64,000 bases of DNA from Streptosporangium sp. NBC_01495 (GTDB taxonomy: Bacteria; Actinomycetota; Actinomycetes; Streptosporangiales; Streptosporangiaceae), in assembly GCF_036250735.1 (NCBI RefSeq), contig NZ_CP109430.1:8122001-8186000 (forward strand), written 5' to 3'. A model generated the notes under the pieces. The model made no database searches and was not told the origin of the DNA. It was given only the letters and a program-made list of their open reading frames with translations. Below, piece after piece: positions 56,647 to 64,000 of this stretch. Position numbers and translations under genes: made by a program. Position 1 is the first letter of the stretch; each line of letters opens with the position of its first letter.

Positions 56647-57073
56647 CTTTCACGCGCCCCCGGAGACCCGGTCGGAACCCCTTCGCAAAGGACCGTTTCC
56701 CGGCCGCGCCGGGTGATCCGTTTCCCGGCCGCATCTTCGGGCATAGGACGAGGTCACCCCCATGAGGCGTGTCGTGTTTCGCACAGGAAAACGATGAGTG
56801 ACACGGCGATTACGCAGCCATGGCGCGATGCGCGGGGAAATTCCGTGGGGCGGGAGCGATGTACCACACCAAGGGGGCCTCGAGGGCGTCAGGTGGCTGG
56901 TAGTGTTCGGCCCAGAAAGCGCCACAACGGACGGTCCCGAATCACAAATTCGGTCTGTCCGCGGCCACGGAGCTCGTGGGGATGACGGCTCCCGCCGGCG
57001 CGGTCACCAAACATCATCAGCCGGAGCATCCGGTGACTTCGTCCTGCCCTTCATCACCGTGAGCGAGAACACG
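56647..57073. other. Long intergenic region upstream of treS
   Basis: About 430 bp without a supported gene. A short open frame with ATG at 56793 exists but its third-codon positions are not GC-rich. A small hairpin CCGAAT-N5-ATTCGG is at about 56938-56954. The treS promoter should be here; it could not be pinned down. Confidence 0.55.
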
Positions 57074-58795
<1,722 letters not shown>

Positions 58796-58808
58796 ACCCC
58801 CTTGTGAG

Positions 58809-58841
58809 ACAGCCCCGGGACGGTCACCGTCCCGGGGCTGT
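58809..58841. terminator. Bidirectional terminator between treS and the ABC permease gene
   Basis: A perfect 15-bp stem, ACAGCCCCGGGACGG at 58809-58823 with complement at 58827-58841, and a 3-nt loop. It is 13 bp after treS and 3 bp before the convergent permease stop. Confidence 0.9.
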
Positions 58842-58844
58842 GGG

Positions 58845-61124
58845 CTATCGCGCGGTGACCGGGACCTGGGCGCGGGCCGCGCGCCCGGCCGGGATCAGCG
58901 TCACCAGCAGGGCGGTCCCGACCGCGACGAGCACCGCGACGGCGAGCGTCAGGACCGAGGGCGTACGGCCGATGCCCGCGCCGACACCGCTGGTGTGGCC
59001 CTGAAGGTCGATCAGCCCGCCGACCAGCGAGGCCCCGGCCGCGGTGCCCGCGACCACGCCCAGCACGATCAGCAGGCCGGTCCCGGTGACCAGGGTGGCC
59101 GCCACCTGCCGGGGCGTGAGGCCCATGGCCTTGAGCACCGCGAGGTCGAGGGCGTGGTCGCGCAGGCCCAGCGCGCTCGCCGTCAGGAGGTTGGCCAGGC
59201 CGAGCAGGGCGAGCACGACGATCAGCGCCACGATCACCACGCGGATGATCGCGAGCCGTTCCGCCGGGTTGACCACCCGGTGCACCTCCAGCGCCTCTCC
59301 CGAGGCGATCAGCAGCCGCGCCCTGACCTCCGCCGGGTCGGCGCCCGGCCTGAGCACCAGGCTGTAGAACTGCGGCGGCACCGCGTCCTTGGCCGCGAGG
59401 CTGTCGATCCCGAAGGAGAGCACCTCGCCGTCCTGGTCGGGCTCCACCACCCGGCCCACGAGGTGCACGATCAGCGGGGTGCCGCCGACGGTCAGCCGGA
59501 CCCGGTCGCCGATCTTCACGTCCAGCAGGTCGAGCAGCCCCTGCCCTGCGACGGCCTCTCCCCTGGCGGCGTACATCCGCCCCTCGACGACCGAGAAGGG
59601 GTACGGCTCGGCGGAGGTGCCCGCGGCGCGGGCCAGCACGCTCCTGGTCTGCTCGGGCTCCAGGGCGGGCACCACGGTGCCGGGGTAGGCGGCCAGCACC
59701 TCCGGGTCGGCCCTGGCGATCCGCAGGGCGTCGTCGGCGGGGAGCTTGTCCGGGCGCACGGTGAGCGCCGCCGCCTGGCCGACCTGCTCCGGGTGGCGCA
59801 GGAAGTCGTCCAGGGTGGCCCAGCAGCCGAGCCCGATGGTGATCATCATCATCGGGATCGCGACACCGAAGATGCTCAGGAACGCCGGGACGCGCCGGGT
59901 GAAGGCGTCGCGGGTGCCCAGGACCAGGGCCGGGGGCAGCCGTACGAGGAGTGCCAGGCGCGCCAGCCGCGACAGGTGCCCCCTGGGCGGCGCCGCGGGG
60001 GCCGCGGGGACGGGCGGGGTGCGTCCGCCCCGCCAGGCGGGCAGGGCGACCGCGACCAGGACCACGGCGGCGGTGCCGCCGGCGATGGCGAGCAGCGGGA
60101 CCGTGGAGAGCGGCAGGATCGGCGCCCCGTCCAGGACGAACGAGGCGGCGATCTGCCCGCAGAGCAGCCCGATGGCGATGCCGACCAGCCCGAGCGCGCC
60201 GTGCTCGGCCATGAGCACGCCGAAGACCTGGCCCCGGGTGTAGCCGAGGGACTTGAGGGTGGCGATGTCGCGCGTCTGGCTCAGCACCCGGCCGCCCACC
60301 GCGTTGGCGATGGCGAGCGCCGCCGCGACCAGCCCGGTGATCCCGAACAGCGCGAGCAGCAGGCCGAGCAGCCGGTTGTCCAGCTCCATCGAGGCGCGGA
60401 CCTCGCGCCAGGTGGACATCCGCTGGATCTGCTCGTCCAGGAGGGTGACGGCCCCGTGGACGGCGGGCAGCGTGGCCTCCCCGTCGGCCAGGCGCAGGCC
60501 GGTGACCGACTCGCTGCGGCCCAGGGCGGGCTCGACCCTGGCCAGGACGGGCGCGAGCGTCCAGGCCAGGCCGGGCGTCCACTCGGGGTAGAAGCCCTGG
60601 TCGGCGGTGTCGGCCAGGCCGACCACGATGAGCGGGTGGGTGGCGCCGTTGAGCGCGGTCACCGGGAAGGTGCCGCCCACCTTCAGCCCGAGCGCCCTGG
60701 CGAAGGAGCGCTCGACGACCACGCCGTCGGTGTCGCCGGGGCGGAGCGGGCGTCCCTCGCGGATCAGCGGGGCGGCGATCCTCGGCGGCGTCGCGGACAT
60801 CTCCCGCAGCGCCACCGGCGACTTCTTCCCGTCCAGTGTGAGGGTGACCGGAGCCGACCGGTAAGGCCCGGCGACCTGGACCACGCCGGGGAGCCTCGAC
60901 AGCGCGGCCGGGTCGGGGGCGTCCTTGGTGTGGATCCACACGTGCGCGCCCCTGGACTCGGCGAACAGCCCGCGCCACGGGTTGGTGCCGTCCTCCAGCA
61001 GGGTCGCGGAGGTGATCAGCGCCGTGACGATCCCGGCCACGGCCAGCACCGTCAGCAGCGCCTGGACCCTGCGGGCCCTGAGGTCGGCCCGGATCCACCT
61101 GACGGAGGCGCGTACGGTGCTCAC
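58845..61124 (-). CDS. FtsX/MacB-type ABC transporter permease
   Basis: A 759-residue membrane protein with the duplicated FtsX layout: an N-terminal helix (about 20-40), a large extracytoplasmic domain, three helices around 250-365, a linker, another helix (about 420-440), a second extracytoplasmic domain, and three C-terminal helices (from about 605). DIATLKSLGYTRGQVFGVL and DLAVLKAMGLTPRQVAATL are the two coupling motifs that contact the ATPase. Such exporters move lipids, peptides or lipoproteins out of the membrane, or act as mechanotransmission devices. It is 115 bp downstream of its ATPase gene, under PadR control by context. Confidence 0.92.
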   Translation of the reverse strand: MSTVRASVRWIRADLRARRVQALLTVLAVAGIVTALITSATLLEDGTNPWRGLFAESRGAHVWIHTKDAPDPAALSRLPGVVQVAGPYRSAPVTLTLDGKKSPVALREMSATPPRIAAPLIREGRPLRPGDTDGVVVERSFARALGLKVGGTFPVTALNGATHPLIVVGLADTADQGFYPEWTPGLAWTLAPVLARVEPALGRSESVTGLRLADGEATLPAVHGAVTLLDEQIQRMSTWREVRASMELDNRLLGLLLALFGITGLVAAALAIANAVGGRVLSQTRDIATLKSLGYTRGQVFGVLMAEHGALGLVGIAIGLLCGQIAASFVLDGAPILPLSTVPLLAIAGGTAAVVLVAVALPAWRGGRTPPVPAAPAAPPRGHLSRLARLALLVRLPPALVLGTRDAFTRRVPAFLSIFGVAIPMMMITIGLGCWATLDDFLRHPEQVGQAAALTVRPDKLPADDALRIARADPEVLAAYPGTVVPALEPEQTRSVLARAAGTSAEPYPFSVVEGRMYAARGEAVAGQGLLDLLDVKIGDRVRLTVGGTPLIVHLVGRVVEPDQDGEVLSFGIDSLAAKDAVPPQFYSLVLRPGADPAEVRARLLIASGEALEVHRVVNPAERLAIIRVVIVALIVVLALLGLANLLTASALGLRDHALDLAVLKAMGLTPRQVAATLVTGTGLLIVLGVVAGTAAGASLVGGLIDLQGHTSGVGAGIGRTPSVLTLAVAVLVAVGTALLVTLIPAGRAARAQVPVTAR

Positions 61125-61239
61125 CGCGACGCCCCCCGTACGGCTCGCGGAACCGCGGGTGCGGCGGGCCTCGGGGGCACGCGCCGCCGCGTCCCCGGGG
61201 ACCCCGGGGACGCGGGCGGGAAAGCCTGAGGGCGCACCG

Positions 61240-62001
61240 TCAGCCTCTCAGCTCGACGACGTCGCCCGCGCTGCTCTTGGGACGGCGGCGGACCAGCCCG
61301 GTGCCGCCGTCGTCGACGATCTGGCCGTCCAGGAGGCAGACCACCCGGTCGGCCAGGCTCGCCACCCTGGCGTCGTGGGTGACCAGGATGACGGTCTGGC
61401 CCTCGCGGTGGACCTCGCCGAGCAGGCGCAGGACGTCGCGGGTGTTGCGGCTGTCGAGGTTGCCCGTGGGCTCGTCCGCGAGCAGCAGGCTCGGCTTGTT
61501 GGCGAGCGCGCGGGCCAGCGCGACCCGCTGCTGCTCGCCCCCGGCGAGCTGGGAGGGGGCGGCGTCGGCGCGGGCGGTCAGGCCGAGCTCGCCGAGGAGG
61601 TATTCGCGGCGGCGGCGGGCCTCGCGCGTGGAGGCGCCCGCCAGCAGCGCGGGCAGCTCGACGTTGTCGGCCACGGTCATGTTGGCGACGAGGTTGAAGA
61701 ACTGGAAGACGAAGCCGATCTTCCGGCGGCGGAGCAGCGCCCAGGCGCTCTCGTTGAGCGTGTCGGCCCGCTGCCCGTCGAGCCAGATCTCGCCGCTGGT
61801 CCGGGCATCGAGGCCGCCGATCATGTGGATCAGGGTGGACTTGCCGGAGCCGGACGGGCCCGTGACCGCCACGAACTCCCCCGGGCTCACCCGCAGGTCG
61901 ACCCCCCGCACCGCGGGCACCGGCACCCCGCCGTCCTGGTAGATCTTGACGAGATTGACGGTTTCGACCACGGGAACCACAGGAATCACGGGAGACGTCA
62001 A
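61240..62001 (-). CDS. ABC transporter ATPase (LolD/MacB type)
   Basis: A 253-residue ATPase. Walker A is GPSGSGKST, the Q-loop is in FVFQFFNLVANMTVADN, the signature is QLAGGEQQRVALARAL, and Walker B is LLLADEPTGNLDS, the exact form found in MacB/LolD partners of FtsX-type permeases. The start overlaps the stop of the padR gene by four bases (ATGA), so regulator and ATPase are co-transcribed. Confidence 0.95.
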   Translation of the reverse strand: MTSPVIPVVPVVETVNLVKIYQDGGVPVPAVRGVDLRVSPGEFVAVTGPSGSGKSTLIHMIGGLDARTSGEIWLDGQRADTLNESAWALLRRRKIGFVFQFFNLVANMTVADNVELPALLAGASTREARRRREYLLGELGLTARADAAPSQLAGGEQQRVALARALANKPSLLLADEPTGNLDSRNTRDVLRLLGEVHREGQTVILVTHDARVASLADRVVCLLDGQIVDDGGTGLVRRRPKSSAGDVVELRG

Positions 62002-62504
62002 TTCAGGTCCTCCTGGCAGCGTTCGAGCCAGTCGAGGTCGGCCTGGAGGTGCAGCATGGCCCCCTCGACCAGCAGGAGCGCGACGCGATTCTCCGGGTCG
62101 GTGCGCTCGGCGAGTTCGTTGAGGTCACGCATGAGTCCAAGGTAGTGACGGCGCTGGCGGTTGATCATCGCCATCCTGTCAGCGATGCCGGTCATCGGGG
62201 CCAGTACGAGCTTCATGAAGAACTCGTCCCGGACCCTGGGGCCCTCGGTGGGCTCGTCCACCCACGTTTCGAGGATCTCGCGGCCGTCGGCCGTCAGGTA
62301 GTAGACCTTCTTGTTCGGCCGGTTGGACTGCTCGACGTCCACGGCGCGCACCAGGCCGTCCTTCTCCAGACGGCCGAGCGTGACGTAGACCTGCCCGATG
62401 TTCGGTGAAGGGTAGGCGCTGCCGAAGATCTGTTCAAGTGCCTGTTTGAGCTCGTAGCCGTGGGCAGGTTCCTTCGCGAGGAGCGCCAGCAGCGTCAGCC
62501 GCAC
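61998..62504 (-). CDS. PadR-family transcriptional regulator
   Basis: A 168-residue repressor. The winged helix is in the first 85 residues (TLLALLAKEPAHGYELKQAL, then IGQVYVTLGRLEKDGLV and a wing KKVYYLTADGRE); the C-terminal half is helical and mediates dimer formation (Vir_act_alpha_C-like). PadR proteins commonly control an adjacent ABC exporter in response to its substrate. Here a perfect ATGTTAT-N8-ATAACAT inverted repeat lies 58 bp upstream, matching the usual PadR operator form. Confidence 0.92.
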   Translation of the reverse strand: MRLTLLALLAKEPAHGYELKQALEQIFGSAYPSPNIGQVYVTLGRLEKDGLVRAVDVEQSNRPNKKVYYLTADGREILETWVDEPTEGPRVRDEFFMKLVLAPMTGIADRMAMINRQRRHYLGLMRDLNELAERTDPENRVALLLVEGAMLHLQADLDWLERCQEDLN

Positions 62505-62553
62505 GCCCCACCTCCTCGGGGAGCTCGTTACGTGAGCGTTATGGGGTTATCCG

Positions 62554-62582
62554 TTGACGGTGATGTTATCGCTATGCATAAC
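62554..62582 (+). promoter_or_regulatory. Candidate promoter of the sugar-binding protein gene
   Basis: TTGACG at 62554-62559 and CATAAC at 62577-62582 with a 17-bp spacer, reading right. The -10 lies inside the PadR-type operator. Confidence 0.5.
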
Positions 62583-62584
62583 AT
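62563..62584. promoter_or_regulatory. PadR-type operator
   Basis: Perfect inverted repeat ATGTTAT (62563-62569), 8-bp spacer, ATAACAT (62578-62584). This ATGT-N8-ACAT-like architecture is known for PadR proteins. It sits in the 128-bp divergent gap between padR and the binding-protein gene. Confidence 0.75.
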
Positions 62585-62632
62585 GCATGCATCTACCTAA
62601 CACGTATGTAACCAACTGGAAACCGGGAGGTC

Positions 62633-63904
62633 ATGGTGCGCCGACTCATCCCCGTCGCGCTCGCCGGGCTTCTCGGGCTTCTCGGTGCGGGGTGCTCGGC
62701 GGCCGGCGCGCGGGAGACCGAACGGTTCGGCGGGACGGGTCCCTTCACCCTCGTGATCGGTCGCGACACGACCGCCTACCTGCAGCCGCTGCTCGACCGG
62801 TGGAACCAGACCCACCCCGGGGAGCGGGCGACCCTGCTCGAGCTCCCCGAGGCGGCCGACGAGCAGCGCGCCCAGATGGTCGCCAACCTACAGGCCAGGA
62901 GCGACCGCTACGACGTGCTCGGGCTCGACGTGGTCTGGACGGCGGAGTTCGCCGAGGCCGGCTGGATCCTGCCGCTGGAGCGCGCGATGTTCCCGCTCAA
63001 CCGGTTCCTGCCGCCGGTCGTCGACACGGCGGTCTACCGGGGCAAGCTCTGGGCGGTTCCGTACACCAGCAACGCCGGCCTCCTCTACTACCGCAAGGAC
63101 CTGCTGGCCAAGGAGGGCTTCAAGCCGCCGAAGACCTGGGGGGAGCTGCGCACCCAGGCACGCGCCCTGCACGGGAAGTACGGCATCGGCGGCTACGCGG
63201 GGCAGTTCCTGGCCTACGAGGGCCTGACCGTCAACTTCGCCGAGGCCGTGCAGTCGGCGGGCGGGCAGATCCTCAGCCCGGACGGCACCAAGGTCACCAT
63301 GGACGTGACCAAGGCGAAGGCCGGTCTGGACTTCCTGGTGGACGGGTTCCGGGAGGGTTGGATCCCGCCCGAGTCCCTCTCCTTCAAGGAGGAGGAGTCG
63401 CGGCTGGCCTTCCAGGAGGGCAGGCTGGCCTTCGCCCGCAACTGGCCGCACGCGTACGGGCCGGCCACCGACTCGTCCGTCGCGGACAGGTTCGGGGTCA
63501 CCCGGCTTCCCGGGCCGAACGGGCCGGGAACGGGCTCGCTCGGCGGCTACAACCTCGCGGTGAGCGCCTTCTCCAAGCGGCAGAAGTCGGCCACCGAGTT
63601 CATCCGCTACTTCACCAGCCTGGAGAACCAGCGGCGGGTGCTCGCCGACGGCTCGTTCCCGCCCGTGTGGGCCGAGCTGTACGACGACCCCGGTCTGATC
63701 AAGCGTTTTCCCTACCTGCCGGTCCTGAAGCAGAGCATCCTCTCCGCCCGGCCCCGGCCCGCCAGCGCCAACTACAACCAGGTGAGCCTGGTGATCGCCA
63801 GCGCGGTCTCCAACGCCCTCACACCGCCCTTCACGAAGGACGACAGTGACGACGTCGCCTCCTCCATGAAGGGCCAACTAGAAGAGATCATCCGGGCTCA
63901 ATGA
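62633..63904 (+). CDS. Sugar ABC transporter substrate-binding lipoprotein (LpqY/ThuE-like)
   Basis: A 423-residue extracellular solute-binding protein (SBP family 1). The signal peptide ends in the lipobox LLGAGC with lipid-modified Cys21. The SBP_1 fold is shown by TLVIGRDTTAYLQPLLDRWN, the YDVLGLDVVWTAEFAEAG strand, and PYTSNAGLLYYRKDLL. GGYNLAVSAFSKRQKSATEF is the typical hinge region. It resembles trehalose/maltose binders, and treS is 4 kb away. The ATG at 62633 is only two bases after GGGAGG; the next codon, GTG at 62636, has better spacing and may be the true start. Permease genes should follow beyond the window. Confidence 0.9.
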   Translation: MVRRLIPVALAGLLGLLGAGCSAAGARETERFGGTGPFTLVIGRDTTAYLQPLLDRWNQTHPGERATLLELPEAADEQRAQMVANLQARSDRYDVLGLDVVWTAEFAEAGWILPLERAMFPLNRFLPPVVDTAVYRGKLWAVPYTSNAGLLYYRKDLLAKEGFKPPKTWGELRTQARALHGKYGIGGYAGQFLAYEGLTVNFAEAVQSAGGQILSPDGTKVTMDVTKAKAGLDFLVDGFREGWIPPESLSFKEEESRLAFQEGRLAFARNWPHAYGPATDSSVADRFGVTRLPGPNGPGTGSLGGYNLAVSAFSKRQKSATEFIRYFTSLENQRRVLADGSFPPVWAELYDDPGLIKRFPYLPVLKQSILSARPRPASANYNQVSLVIASAVSNALTPPFTKDDSDDVASSMKGQLEEIIRAQ

Positions 63905-63905
63905 C

Positions 63906-63924
63906 GCCGGGGTGATCCCCCGGC
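63906..63924 (+). other. Small hairpin directly after the binding-protein gene
   Basis: GCCGGGG and its complement with a 5-nt loop, just after the stop codon. Such stems often allow more binding protein than permease to be made. No T-run follows. Confidence 0.5.
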
Positions 63925-63993
63925 AGAAGCCGTCATCCCCATTTCGGCTGCTTGTTCGTCCCATATATCCCTCCATTTCAAGTTTTAACGTTC

Positions 63994-64000
63994 CAGGAGG
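63994..64000 (+). promoter_or_regulatory. Ribosome-binding site of the next gene at the right edge
   Basis: The window ends in CAGGAGG, a near-perfect ribosome-binding site, about 95 bp after the binding-protein stop. The next gene, probably a sugar permease, starts just outside. Confidence 0.55.

Noticed and set aside
56793-56985. Possible 63-codon gene before treS, with AGGAAA upstream of an ATG
   Set aside because: Third-codon positions are not GC-rich as in all real genes here, and the product is Arg-rich without recognisable features.

Overview
The window is high-GC DNA of a filamentous actinobacterium. Support comes from the gene neighbourhood lysA-hom-thrC-thrB-rho-rpmE-prfA-prmC-sua5-glyA-wecA-atpI-atpBEFHAG, the frequent GTG starts, a DUF574-type SAM methyltransferase and an NrtL-like ArgS fragment. 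I infer the order Streptosporangiales (a Nonomuraea/Streptosporangium-like genus), but that rests on gene content only. No tRNA, rRNA, CRISPR array, transposase or insertion sequence was found.

Region by region. 1-5.3 kb (minus): F1Fo ATP synthase operon, cut inside atpG by the left edge. 5.4-8.1 kb: a WecA/MraY-type phosphoglycosyl transferase and glyA. 8.2-11.5 kb: an accessory insertion of a small helical protein and an 887-aa Pro/Asp/Glu-rich repeat protein. 11.6-14.5 kb: sua5/tsaC, prmC, prfA, rpmE. 14.8-16.7 kb: a NarL-type two-component pair. 17.0-21.7 kb: rho with a long disordered repeat domain, then thrB and thrC. 21.9-34.8 kb: a glycosyltransferase island with five GT2-type enzymes, an MFS transporter, a SAM methyltransferase, a membrane/coiled-coil protein and a secreted polysaccharide deacetylase. 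It separates thrC from hom. 35.2-37.9 kb: hom and lysA.

38.2-51.2 kb (minus) is the most interesting part: a class II lanthipeptide locus of unusual layout, lanM2 - small Cys-less protein - LAL-type LuxR regulator - lanM1 - lanT (C39 peptidase-ABC) - five tandem precursor genes. One precursor is a 55-aa peptide and another a 57-aa peptide, so both are easy to miss. The five leaders are almost identical and of the WKNP...HPAG (lichenicidin/haloduracin alpha) class. The short cores share a scaffold of three Ser/Thr and three Cys: [ST]-x(4,5)-S-x2-C-C-x(0,1)-T-x(3,4)-C. The two LanM genes share an 11-bp motif at nearly the same distance from their starts. The 3' end of the regulator gene exists in three tandem copies, and hairpins divide the precursor array. 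The locus lies between lysA and an NrtL-like gene that is often close to lysA in actinomycetes.

51.4-56.6 kb: a neutral zinc metallopeptidase, the NrtL-like protein, a coiled-coil CgeB/GT2-like glycosyltransferase, and divergent from it an asparagine-synthetase-like protein without the glutaminase Cys. 57.1-58.8 kb: trehalose synthase (treS). 58.8-62.5 kb: a PadR-controlled FtsX/MacB-type ABC exporter. 62.6-63.9 kb: a sugar-binding lipoprotein of the LpqY/ThuE type that begins an importer operon running off the right edge. TreS and the binding protein together suggest alpha-glucan/trehalose uptake and conversion.

All functional calls come from reading motifs, lengths and context; no database search was possible.
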